NCBI GenBank assembly: GCA_916613615.1
Contig: OU744730.1
Location: 5,115,582 to 5,179,581, forward strand
DNA from: Steromphala cineraria
Lineage: Eukaryota; Mollusca; Gastropoda; Trochida; Trochidae
Direction: 5' to 3'
Length of the DNA: 64,000 bases
Part shown: piece by piece, positions 52,860 to 64,000 of the stretch
Numbering within the stretch: the stretch's first letter is position 1
Layout: each line of letters starts with the position of its first letter
Notes under the pieces: model-generated
What the model saw: the letters and a program-made list of their open reading frames with translations, nothing else
What the model was told of the DNA's origin: nothing
The model's database searches: none
Made by a program: the position numbers and the translations under genes

Positions 52860-53972
52860 TTGAAAATAGGTTTTTAAGGTTTTGACCCCTGTGACCCCAA
52901 TTGGGGTCATGAGGTCATGAAATCTACAATTTAGAATCCTCATTGGCCAAGGAGTCTACACACAAATTTTCAGCTCTCTAGACCTTTTGGAACTGGAGAA
53001 GAAAATGAAAATAGGTTTTTAAGGTTTTGACCCCTGTGACCCCATTTGGGGTCATGAGGTCATGAAATCTACAATTTAGAATCGCCATTGGCCAAGGAGT
53101 CTACACACAATTTTTTAGCTCTCTAGACCTTTTGGAACTGGAGATAAGATGAAAATAGGTTTTTAAGGTTTTGACCCCTGTGACCCGAATTGGGGTCATG
53201 AGGTCATGAAATCTACAATTTAGAATCCTCATTGGCCCAGGAGTCTACACACAATTTTTCAGCTCTCTAGACCTTTTGGAACTGGAGAAGAAAATGAAAA
53301 TAGGTTTTTAAGGTTTTGACTCCTGTGACCCCAATTGGGGTCATGAGGTCATGAAATCTACAATTTAGAATCCTCATTGGCCAAGGAGTCTGCACATATC
53401 ATTTTATATTCACTAGTCCATAGAACTGGAGAAGAAGATGAAAATAGGTTTTTAAGGTTTTGACCCCTGTGACCCCAATTGGGGTCATGAGGTCATGAAA
53501 TCTACAATTTAGAATCCTCATTGGCCAAGGAGTCTACACACAAATTTTCAGCTCTCTAGACCTTTTGGAACTGGAGAAGAAAATGAAAATAGGTTTTTAA
53601 GGTTTTGACCCCTGTGACCCCATTTGGGGTCATGAGGTCATGAAATCTACAATTTAGAATCCTCATTGGCCAAGGAGTCTACAAACAACTTTTCAGCTCT
53701 CTAGACCTTTTGGAACTGGAGAAGAAGATGAAAATAGGTTTTTAAGGTTTTGACCCCTGTGACCCCATTTGGGGTCATGAGGTCATGAAATCTACAATTT
53801 AGAATCCCCAATTGCGAAGGAGTCTCCACATCAAATGTGAGCTCTCTAGAGTCATTGGTTTTGGAGAAGAAGTCGAAAATTTGAAAAGTTAACGGACGGA
53901 AGGACGGACGAATGGACGCCGGACGCCATGCCATGCCATAAGCCCATCGGGTCTTTCAGACCTGATGAGCTA
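52860..53972 (-). mobile_element. Module-repeat element, copy H4, truncated
   Basis: On the minus strand the left-end hairpin TAGCTCATCAGGTCTgaaAG precedes GGCGTCCATTCGTCC and seven modules with starts spaced about 143-146 bp (52863 to 53729). Modules carry the GACCCC/GGGGTC type of hairpin seen in H1. The right terminus is missing near 52860. Confidence 0.8.
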
Positions 53973-53974
53973 AA

Positions 53975-54509
53975 AAGATCAATTAAATATCCTGTGACGA
54001 CCATGCAATGGTAGCCTCTTGTCAGGATGGCTGATCACTCTCTCAACAATTATTCTTCAAGGCAAATGATGACTCAACAAATGATTTTAAAGTTCAATAA
54101 CGATTTTATTCGGTGATGAAACACCCAACTGAAATATATATATGCAGATTCAACAATATTTCTCAGATCACAAAGTGCAACGATGACTGTGTTAACACTT
54201 ATAGATATTTATCACAGAATCTCATACACCAATAACAATAACTGTAAATGATAGGTATAAGAATAAAACTTCTATAACTCTTGATAACAATAACACTTCT
54301 TCAATCAAAAATATATGAAAACCTGATATCTATATACATGTATATGGAATGACTGATCACCACAAAGATAAACATAACTTCAGCAACTTCTTTACTAAAG
54401 TATGAGCTATATGTGCTTAATGATAATAGTTTACAGAGAGATCTTATAATTCAATAAGACCAAAGAAATATCAACGGAAACTTCTTTGCTATATCACTAA
54501 TACAGGTAT
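53975..54509. other. No gene recognised
   Basis: AT-rich spacer directly upstream of the tandem duplication. Confidence 0.5.
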
Positions 54510-56255
54510 TGCAATTCTACAATACTTATATTTATCAACAATGAGCAGCAATAAACTTCAACAGTGTATCTCAATTATTCTTGTTTATATCTCGACCCTG
54601 ACAACTGTAATGAAATTCGCAGTAATCAACTTTATATTCAAACCACTATATTATCACTGAACTGCAGTTATTTATCACTTCAACAACTGCAAAACTCTGT
54701 CTGCAAGAACCACTAAGAAAGCAGACAATCTCACAAAATAATGCTTCTAATATCACAGATATTTACCCTGTAATATGTCAACAAATACTTTCAAGTTGAA
54801 CCGCTACGTACAGCTACTTTACTGTATTATAATATTTCAACGTGAACCAATCTCAACATCAAACGCACCCTGAGCTTAACTCAGTCTGCAACATTCATAA
54901 ACTTCATGAAAATATAACCCTGAACACTCCGCTAAAATTTTAATATGAACTAATAAACTATCTGTCAAAAAACACAAGACTACTTTATCCTACCATTATT
55001 TATGTGAACCTCAAATATTATTCTACGATAATAACCCTATAAAATTTCGAGTAACCCAACTAACCTAATGACGAGTGACACACCAACAACCTTTCTACTA
55101 CGGCAATGACAGGCTAACTGAGCCCAGTCAACTAGCACCTCTATTTATACCCTCCGATCTTGTGGAATTCTGTGCAATGCTTGTGGAATCTTGTGGAATA
55201 TGCACTCGCTGACTTGCTCCAGATGAGGATGACAGAAATATCTATCAAAATTACCTAAATACAACCTATTTTTAACTACCAGAGTCCTAAAATAGCATAA
55301 TAATTCATTTATAGGCAATGATATAATCCTAATCAAGAATAAATGGAAAATCTAAGTTTGACATTTCACGATCGCGAAACTTACCCGCGAAAGTTTGACA
55401 GTTGTGACCCGGAAGTAAACAATGTGTGACCTGGGTCAGGGGTCAAGGTAATTTGACATGAAAGGTTATGCCAGGAGCGAACACGAGGAGAGTGTTGAGA
55501 GGTAAACACAGGGTATTTAATGTTTATTTACGATGTTAATATTTACTGATGGAGAAGGAGATTTGATACAAGTCAATGTTAGCAACATTTTACATTTACC
55601 GAGAAGTCTGGAGATTTATGACAATTAGAAAATAGGGTCAATATGGAAACTATGTTGAAATATTTACGCTACTGACGAATGTTAATAAAAATGTATGATT
55701 AAAAAAAGTCGGTTCCTCACAATCCCTACAATATGATAAGGGTTACATGGTCATTATTTGACTCATCTTGACAAAATTTTCATCACTGTTATATGATGAG
55801 TCGGGAAATTTGATTCAGTTGAAAATGAGGTTCACGACTATGATAAACATGAACCTATCCACAAGATACTCTCTCACTAAAATAGATTAAGCTGGTACAT
55901 GTACCAATTTTTTTATCATTGTTTAATTTATTTAATTTATTTGCTTTGACATTCGGACGTTCGGTAATGATGGCAAGCAGCCCATTTGTCTACATAATAA
56001 ATAGAATGTTGCTAAATACAGGCTAATATTCTTGTACAACACGAACCAAGGCCTGACACATCCAACCAAAAGTGGAAATAGTAAGTCTCACGAGAATAAG
56101 TGACTTCCTAATTAGATTAGAAGGTAATTACATTCAAAGAAACGTCCGTTTCACAAGTTAGAGCGTGGCCATATTCACTGAAAAAAATTATCTTTTATGG
56201 CTTAGTGTCCCAAAGGAGATTACCATCAAATATTTTCCGTTTTCAGAGAGAAACT

Positions 56256-56806
56256 AGATTAGCGTTTGCGGGATACCGCAAAAGCAGAGCAGCCCCGGAA
56301 CTTGGGGTTTCGCCTTACAGGCCTCACTAAATTGGGAATTTTCTCGTGACCTTGACCTTTACACTCAAGGTCACACAATCAATGAACACATTTCATTGAG
56401 TAAAACATTATTGTAATGAAATAAAGTGTTAAAAATTAAATTAATCCATTTTCTCCATATATGTTGACCTTGCTGTGACCTTGACCTTCGACAGTTCCTA
56501 CCCAAAACTTTTTGAAAATGATGTTCTTCTCAAGAGATAATAAATACAAAATCTAAACTTCATAGCACAAACACTTTTCAAGTTATTGTGTTTACAAGGT
56601 ATTGCAGTAACTCATATCTCATGACCCTGACCTTTGACCTTCAAGGTCACACAATAATTGAACACTTTTTATTGAGTATATAACAATCATGTATTGATTA
56701 AAAGTGATCATAGTTAAAATAAAGCATTTTCGCTAAACCATGCTTAAGTCATGACCTTGCTGTGACCTTGACCTTTGACGGATTGTAGCCGAGACCTTTT
56801 CAAAAT
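56256..56806 (+). mobile_element. Receptor-site repeat, copy 2, cut by a Tc1 element
   Basis: Starts ACTAGATTAGCGTTTGCGGG with hairpin TTTGCGG-gata-CCGCAAA as in copy 1 and carries the same two modules. It stops at CCTTTTCAAAATT, where Tc1-C begins, whereas copy 1 continues. Confidence 0.75.
56628..56649 (-). promoter_or_regulatory. DR1 site joined to a TCAAGGTCA site
   Basis: TGACCTTTGACCT (56628-56640) is followed by TCAAGGTCA (56641-56649), so TGACCTTCAAGGTCA also makes an everted repeat. Matches to receptor sites are exact; function unknown. Confidence 0.45.
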
Positions 56807-58031
56807 TCAAAAAAAATAAGTGATCGCATAAAACCACAGGTTGTCACAGATTGAATTCAATTCATTTCATACAGATTATTGTCATTGTCTACAGGTTAAA
56901 TGAAGAATGTCAGTATCGATTAAGGCCCCACGTGCTCTCTCGACTGTCATCAAGTTTCGTGGTGGTATACGTCTCTCAGGAACCCTTCGACCTTGCACAT
57001 CCCATATATGTTCCATTGGGTTTATGTCCGGACTTTTGGCAGCTGAGACATGAGCCGTATGGGGACGAGCATTGTCCTGTTGGAGTTCAAAACGGCGACC
57101 TGTTCTCCTGGCAAACGGTGCTACCACAGGACGTAAGACCTCATCACGGTATCGAACACCTGTCAGTCGTCCTTCGAGGCGAATCAGATCTGTTCTGTTT
57201 TCGTAGGTAATTCCGCCCCATACCATGACCGACCCACCACTGTATCTGTTATGTTGTTTAATGGTGTCCTGCTGGTACCTCTCATTTCGGCGACGCCAAA
57301 CACGCACTCTGCCATCTGCATAGTCCAGATTGAATCTCGATTTGTCACTGAACATGGTGTAACGCCAATGACGTAGCTGTCTCACACCATATTGCCGCAC
57401 CCAATCCAGTCTTCTTTGCTTATGCTGCTGTGTCATCCGTACGCCAACAAAAGGTCGTCTGCTTTTTAAACCTGCTGCCTTTAGTCTGTTTCGTACAGTA
57501 CAGTCACATACCCGTACTCGCGTGGCAGCCCTGAGATTTTCATTTATTTTCATTGCTGGGGTGAATCGATTCTGCAGGGCACGCCGTGCGATCATTCGGT
57601 CTTGTCTTGGTGTTGTCTTTTTAGGTCGTCCTCGAACTATTCTCATCGCAACATCACCAGTCTGACGTTAGAGGTTCCAGAGGCGAGATAAGACACTGAT
57701 TGACTTTTGAAAGTGTCTTGCAACTTCTCGAAGAGAGTGGCCTGATCTCACCATACCTATTGCCTGCCATTTCTGAGACAAAGTCATGTACTGTCTTGCC
57801 ATGCTCAGGAAAAAAACAGAACTGACTCTATTCTGGCACAGGTACCCTTTATACCCGAACAATTATGGTAAAACATGAAGTGCACGATTTTCATGAACCC
57901 CCCCTATTGAACCTGGTGCGTTTAGGCGCAAGGTTATGCGTAGTGAACATGTAAACTCTCATTGAAACCTGTAAGGCATTTTGTTTTGATCAATAAAGAA
58001 ATATGCGATCCCTTTTTTCCCCCCTAAGTAT
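56806..58031 (-). mobile_element. Tc1/mariner element Tc1-C
   Basis: GATCGCATA with an A tract at the left (about 56811-56830) is inverted at the right (TATGCGATCCC, about 57998-58010), followed by CCTAAGTATACAGTG. The left tip is eroded. It interrupts receptor-site copy 2 and carries one transposase. Confidence 0.75.
56882..57802 (-). pseudogene. Tc1-like transposase with one stop and a shortened catalytic linker
   Basis: Starts MARQYMTLSQKW at 57802 with an N-terminal helix-turn-helix (HSLREVARHFQKSISVLSRL). TAA at 57668-57670 interrupts the frame once; the same frame then reads RGRPKKTTPRQDR and on to 56882. Catalytic motifs: FSDKSRF, DNARPHTAHV and SPDINPMEHIWD. Only 20 residues separate the second Asp from Glu, against 34 in the other two Tc1 copies here, so 14 residues are missing in frame. 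Probably inactive. Confidence 0.9.
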
Positions 58032-60205
58032 ACAGTGTATGTTCACAACTGTTGGCAGAGTCACTTCATTTAAAAGGCATAGAGCATGTTTTCGGGGTAA
58101 ATTAAGTCAACCGTTTTAAGTGCTGTTATTATATCCAGTAGAACTGATTGTTGCTGATAAGTTTTACTAGTGACAATTAAACAGCAAAAATTATAACTCT
58201 TAACTGAAAAATAGACAATGACACATGTTTTTGAGTCACACATACTTTTCGAAAATGTTCTAAACCTGACAAGACGAAACCTATTCAGATATACATCTAT
58301 CAAGCAACAATTCTATCCTACATGTAGCTGTAACTAGAAATGTAACCAGCCAATAATATGTCTGATCCTGGAAATTGGCAGCGCCCGGATTAAAAGATGC
58401 AGGGAATGCTTCTCTTCAGTTTCTCCTATTGATGACTTTTCATTGGATGTAAGGAACACTATTGGTCATGAATAACCACCTTTTATAGACATGATATCAA
58501 AATATTATAGGAATGCCATTCCCCCATAGCAGGATGAACTTGTTTAACCTTCTATGCATGTTATTTGATAATTTGAAGTCAATATAAATGCAGACTATGG
58601 ATATATATGTTTATAATATGAATAATATGCTTACTAGTGTCATGGTGCAGTTAGACAAAAGAACTCGATAATGGTATAAACCCCTCGATTGAAAGTTCCA
58701 CATTGAGAGGCCAGGAATGACGAAAAACAATGCAACAACTCCACATAAACATAAACTGGTCATGGTTCGTTTCAATACTCAGTTTGAAATGTGAGACTTA
58801 TACAGCTGTACCTTTCCACAAGCACAGCTCTGTTGCAACACAGTTCTGCGCCTTCTAGTGAATGTTAATACAGGTAATCGATAAGTGGTAAGTCGGGTCA
58901 CACAGGAACTTATTGTGTACCGAGACACCACTATCAGATCAATCTTGTGTTTCAGTGTCATTTAATTAGTCCAGATTGGAAAGGTGAATGATCCCAATTA
59001 CTGTGTGATGAGCAAACCCTTTCTTGTAATAGCTCATATGCGTTGTCTCAAGACAACGGCTATTTGTTGAGACGTTCAATGTTTGAACATTGCAATGGCA
59101 CTTAACAAATTGTATACTGGGGCTTTTAACATTAAGGTGTAAATAAAATAGTTTTGTGATTTAGACATAAAGCAGGAAAGCAAGCTAACAGAAAAATGAT
59201 TAGAAGCAGGTTTGTAAGACCTCGGGTTCAGTTCTATCTTCAAATAAGTTCAAACCCTTAAGGATATCTCTTACAACAGCGGTTTTCTGATTTAAGTAAT
59301 CCTTTCTTCTGCAAATATCCATTCTGCAAAGTTAATGCATATTGGATGTTACATACAACAACCGATCAGTAGGAGGCCATACAATAGTGAATTGCACTGA
59401 ATACTAGAAAAAGCAAAAACATTTTGGGTTTAGTTTAAATATTAGAGACTTGTAAATTCAAATACTTTTATTTTGATTCTGAAATAAAAGAAAAAGTTGC
59501 AACTTTCTTCCATTCGATGATTCAACTGTCTTAAGAAGATGTAAAGAGAAGAAGAGTAATTGTTGAGCTTATTATCAACTTATGTAGTGTCCTTATTTAG
59601 AGATAAAGTTTGATTCTGTGTTACGTACTATGGAAATCAATATCATATATAGTCTAAAATCTGTTCATATTTGATGTATACATGTATCGTTTCAAGTCCT
59701 TTGTACCATGATCTTAATACGCTTCTGATATGTGTGAATCGTGTTGCATATCTCTCACTGTATGTTGGATGTGTTGTATGTATTGGCGAAAGGTTCAAAA
59801 CTGTTTGTTTATGTTATGTTATGGTAAACTACAGTGTGAAAAGTACTTAATCATATTTGTTAGTAGATGTTGCACAGTCAATTATTAATTTATTATAACA
59901 CAGTCATATGAAGCTAACTTTCTTTCAATTGAAAAACTTAAATCATAATGAAATGTTAACATAACCAAATTTAATTCACAACCACGAAGGGCAATCATTG
60001 CTTTACAAATATAGTTTCTCTTGTCGAATAAGTGCAAAGTTTGCATCGCCTCTTGATAGTCTTCTAGAAAAGCTATGTTTAGTCCAATGGAGAAGATACA
60101 TAAACTTCTTGTTCTAAAGCACATCTGTCTGAGACCAAGCTATGGTTTGCTTTCAAATTGTTTTGATGGAGTAAATCAATTCTTATGTAAGTGCTTTCTT
60201 TGGTG
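58032..60205. other. No gene recognised (end of duplication unit 1)
   Basis: AT-rich sequence with frames up to 79 codons and no domain. Its second copy lies mostly beyond the window end. Confidence 0.45.
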
Positions 60206-61951
60206 TGCAATTCTACAATACTTATATTTATCAACAATGAGCAGCAATAAACTTCAACAGTGTATCTCAATTATTCTTGTTTATATCTCGACCCTGACAA
60301 CTGTAATGAAATTCGCAGTAATCAACTTTATATTCAAACCACTATATTATCACTGAACTGCAGTTATTTATCACTTCAACAACTGCAAAACTCTGTCTGC
60401 AAGAACCACTAAGAAAGCAGACAATCTCACAAAATAATGCTTCTAATATCACAGATATTTACCCTGTAATATGTCAACAAATACTTTCAAGTTGAACCGC
60501 TACGTACAGCTACTTTACTGTATTATAATATTTCAACGTGAACCAATCTCAACATCAAACGCACCCTGAGCTTAACTCAGTCTGCAACATTCATAAACTT
60601 CATGAAAATATAACCCTGAACACTCCGCTAAAATTTTAATATGAACTAATAAACTATCTGTCAAAAAACACAAGACTACTTTATCCTACCATTATTTATG
60701 TGAACCTCAAATATTATTCTACGATAATAACCCTATAAAATTTCGAGTAACCCAACTAACCTAATGACGAGTGACACACCAACAACCTTTCTACTACGGC
60801 AATGACAGGCTAACTGAGCCCAGTCAACTAGCACCTCTATTTATACCCTCCGATCTTGTGGAATTCTGTGCAATGCTTGTGGAATCTTGTGGAATATGCA
60901 CTCGCTGACTTGCTCCAGATGAGGATGACAGAAATATCTATCAAAATTACCTAAATACAACCTATTTTTAACTACCAGAGTCCTAAAATAGCATAATAAT
61001 TCATTTATAGGCAATGATATAATCCTAATCAAGAATAAATGGAAAATCTAAGTTTGACATTTCACGATCGCGAAACTTACCCGCGAAAGTTTGACAGTTG
61101 TGACCCGGAAGTAAACAATGTGTGACCTGGGTCAGGGGTCAAGGTAATTTGACATGAAAGGTTATGCCAGGAGCGAACACGAGGAGAGTGTTGAGAGGTA
61201 AACACAGGGTATTTAATGTTTATTTACGATGTTAATATTTACTGATGGAGAAGGAGATTTGATACAAGTCAATGTTAGCAACATTTTACATTTACCGAGA
61301 AGTCTGGAGATTTATGACAATTAGAAAATAGGGTCAATATGGAAACTATGTTGAAATATTTACGCTACTGACGAATGTTAATAAAAATGTATGATTAAAA
61401 AAAGTCGGTTCCTCACAATCCCTACAATATGATAAGGGTTACATGGTCATTATTTGACTCATCTTGACAAAATTTTCATCACTGTTATATGATGAGTCGG
61501 GAAATTTGATTCAGTTGAAAATGAGGTTCACGACTATGATAAACATGAACCTATCCACAAGATACTCTCTCACTAAAATAGATTAAGCTGGTACATGTAC
61601 CAATTTTTTTATCATTGTTTAATTTATTTAATTTATTTGCTTTGACATTCGGACGTTCGGTAATGATGGCAAGCAGCCCATTTGTCTACATAATAAATAG
61701 AATGTTGCTAAATACAGGCTAATATTCTTGTACAACACGAACCAAGGCCTGACACATCCAACCAAAAGTGGAAATAGTAAGTCTCACGAGAATAAGTGAC
61801 TTCCTAATTAGATTAGAAGGTAATTACATTCAAAGAAACGTCCGTTTCACAAGTTAGAGCGTGGCCATATTCACTGAAAAAAATTATCTTTTATGGCTTA
61901 GTGTCCCAAAGGAGATTACCATCAAATATTTTCCGTTTTCAGAGAGAAACT

Positions 61952-62502
61952 AGATAAGCGTTTGCGGGATACCGCAAAAGCAGAGCAGCCCCGGAACTTG
62001 GGGTTTCGCCTTACAGGCCTCACTAAATTGGGAATTTTCTCGTGACCTTGACCTTTACACTCAAGGTCACACAATCAATGAACACATTTCATTGAGTAAA
62101 ACATTATTGTAATGAAATAAAGTGTTAAAAATTAAATTAATCCATTTTCTCCATATATGTTGACCTTGCTGTGACCTTGACCTTCGACAGTTCCTACCCA
62201 AAACTTTTTGAAAATGATGTTCTTCTCAAGAGATAATAAATACAAAATCTAAACTTCATAGCACAAACACTTTTCAAGTTATTGTGTTTACAAGGTATTG
62301 CAGTAACTCATATCTCATGACCCTGACCTTTGACCTTCAAGGTCACACAATAATTGAACACTTTTTATTGAGTATATAACAATCATGTATTGATTAAAAG
62401 TGATCATAGTTAAAATAAAGCATTTTCGCTAAACCATGCTTAAGTCATGACCTTGCTGTGACCTTGACCTTTGACGGATTGTAGCCGAGACCTTTTCAAA
62501 AT
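61952..62502 (+). mobile_element. Receptor-site repeat, copy 3 (duplicate of copy 2)
   Basis: Duplicate of 56256-56806, carrying the one mismatch AGATAAGCG near its start. DR1 and TCAAGGTCA sites lie at 62324-62345. Confidence 0.8.
62324..62345 (-). promoter_or_regulatory. DR1 site joined to a TCAAGGTCA site (duplicate)
   Basis: Same arrangement as at 56628-56649, carried by the tandem duplication. Confidence 0.45.
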
Positions 62503-63727
62503 TCAAAAAAAATAAGTGATCGCATAAAACCACAGGTTGTCACAGATTGAATTCAATTCATTTCATACAGATTATTGTCATTGTCTACAGGTTAAATGAA
62601 GAATGTCAGTATCGATTAAGGCCCCACGTGCTCTCTCGACTGTCATCAAGTTTCGTGGTGGTATACGTCTCTCAGGAACCCTTCGACCTTGCACATCCCA
62701 TATATGTTCCATTGGGTTTATGTCCGGACTTTTGGCAGCTGAGACATGAGCCGTATGGGGACGAGCATTGTCCTGTTGGAGTTCAAAACGGCGACCTGTT
62801 CTCCTGGCAAACGGTGCTACCACAGGACGTAAGACCTCATCACGGTATCGAACACCTGTCAGTCGTCCTTCGAGGCGAATCAGATCTGTTCTGTTTTCGT
62901 AGGTAATTCCGCCCCATACCATGACCGACCCACCACTGTATCTGTTATGTTGTTTAATGGTGTCCTGCTGGTACCTCTCATTTCGGCGACGCCAAACACG
63001 CACTCTGCCATCTGCATAGTCCAGATTGAATCTCGATTTGTCACTGAACATGGTGTAACGCCAATGACGTAGCTGTCTCACACCATATTGCCGCACCCAA
63101 TCCAGTCTTCTTTGCTTATGCTGCTGTGTCATCCGTACGCCAACAAAAGGTCGTCTGCTTTTTAAACCTGCTGCCTTTAGTCTGTTTCGTACAGTACAGT
63201 CACATACCCGTACTCGCGTGGCAGCCCTGAGATTTTCATTTATTTTCATTGCTGGGGTGAATCGATTCTGCAGGGCACGCCGTGCGATCATTCGGTCTTG
63301 TCTTGGTGTTGTCTTTTTAGGTCGTCCTCGAACTATTCTCATCGCAACATCACCAGTCTGACGTTAGAGGTTCCAGAGGCGAGATAAGACACTGATTGAC
63401 TTTTGAAAGTGTCTTGCAACTTCTCGAAGAGAGTGGCCTGATCTCACCATACCTATTGCCTGCCATTTCTGAGACAAAGTCATGTACTGTCTTGCCATGC
63501 TCAGGAAAAAAACAGAACTGACTCTATTCTGGCACAGGTACCCTTTATACCCGAACAATTATGGTAAAACATGAAGTGCACGATTTTCATGAACCCCCCC
63601 TATTGAACCTGGTGCGTTTAGGCGCAAGGTTATGCGTAGTGAACATGTAAACTCTCATTGAAACCTGTAAGGCATTTTGTTTTGATCAATAAAGAAATAT
63701 GCGATCCCTTTTTTCCCCCCTAAGTAT
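62502..63727 (-). mobile_element. Tc1/mariner element Tc1-C, duplicate
   Basis: Second copy of the 56806-58031 element produced by the segmental duplication and not by transposition, since its surroundings are duplicated with it. Confidence 0.8.
62578..63498 (-). pseudogene. Tc1-like transposase, duplicate with the same stop and linker deletion
   Basis: Identical translation to the 56882-57802 copy, with TAA at 63364-63366 and the shortened Asp-Glu linker. Both lesions therefore predate the duplication. Confidence 0.9.
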
Positions 63728-64000
63728 ACAGTGTATGTTCACAACTGTTGGCAGAGTCACTTCATTTAAAAGGCATAGAGCATGTTTTCGGGGTAAATTA
63801 AGTCAACCGTTTTAAGTGCTGTTATTATATCCAGTAGAACTGATTGTTGCTGATAAGTTTTACTAGTGACAATTAAACAGCAAAAATTATAACTCTTAAC
63901 TGAAAAATAGACAATGACACATGTTTTTGAGTCACACATACTTTTCGAAAATGTTCTAAACCTGACAAGACGAAACCTATTCAGATATACATCTATCAAG

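Larger units (their letters stand above)
54510..60205. repeat. Tandem duplication, first unit (5,696 bp)
   Basis: Sequence from 54510 onward recurs from 60206 to the window end with a constant offset of 5,696 bp. The only mismatch I found is AGATTAGCG (56260s) versus AGATAAGCG (61950s). The two units abut exactly, so the event is a direct tandem duplication. The breakpoints share one base at most. Outside the nested elements no gene is recognised. Confidence 0.95.
60206..64000. repeat. Tandem duplication, second unit (runs off the window)
   Basis: Corresponds to 54510-58304 of the first unit, with one mismatch seen. At least 1,900 bp of the second unit would lie beyond the window. Confidence 0.95.

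Noticed and set aside
56851..57210. 119-codon plus-strand frame and its copy at 62547-62906
   Set aside because: Antisense shadow of the Tc1-C transposase; its identity between copies only reflects the segmental duplication.

Overview
The window looks like animal nuclear DNA, most likely from a mollusc and probably a gastropod. It is AT-rich, almost free of long open frames, and dense with DNA transposons, MITE-like elements, LINE fragments, an LTR retrotransposon and tRNA-derived SINE pieces. A fragment near 12831 (AGTGAGTGAGTT...CAGCAATAT) resembles a SINE-like repeat I know from gastropod genomes. The species is not determined.

Only one host gene can be supported. It lies on the + strand at 1457-13354 in four exons, every intron is phase 1, and it encodes a secreted protein of 234 residues: signal peptide, F-type lectin (fucolectin-like) domain and C-terminal PAN/Apple domain. 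Its introns hold two GGGGAGACC elements, several foldback elements, a module-repeat element, a repeat rich in nuclear-receptor half-sites, and a MITE with 9-bp target duplications that ends 44 bp before exon 3.

After the gene the layout is: a second module-repeat element (13672-14936); SINE and palindromic elements (15.7-18.4 kb); an array of AAAGGGGCAGTAGCACGT MITEs (18.4-19.4 kb); a broken Tc1/mariner element (19407-20876); a LINE fragment (21.2 kb); and a four-level nested stack at 23222-28856 (MITE, LINE, 3.7-kb TIR element, mini-MITE). Then come a 5'-truncated LINE with clear 12-bp target duplications (30923-31617), a TIR/hairpin element (35065-36638), a full SINE (36640-36985) and a Tc1 element whose transposase has a single stop (39389-40914). 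A complete Ty3/gypsy-like LTR retrotransposon with damaged coding frames occupies 41200-47299.

From 47.3 to 54.5 kb there are mostly repeats, including two inverted-orientation module-repeat elements. From 54510 to the window end, a 5,696-bp unit is tandemly duplicated; I saw one mismatch over about 3.8 kb of comparison. Each copy carries a receptor-site repeat interrupted by a Tc1 element. No tRNA, rRNA or CRISPR was found.
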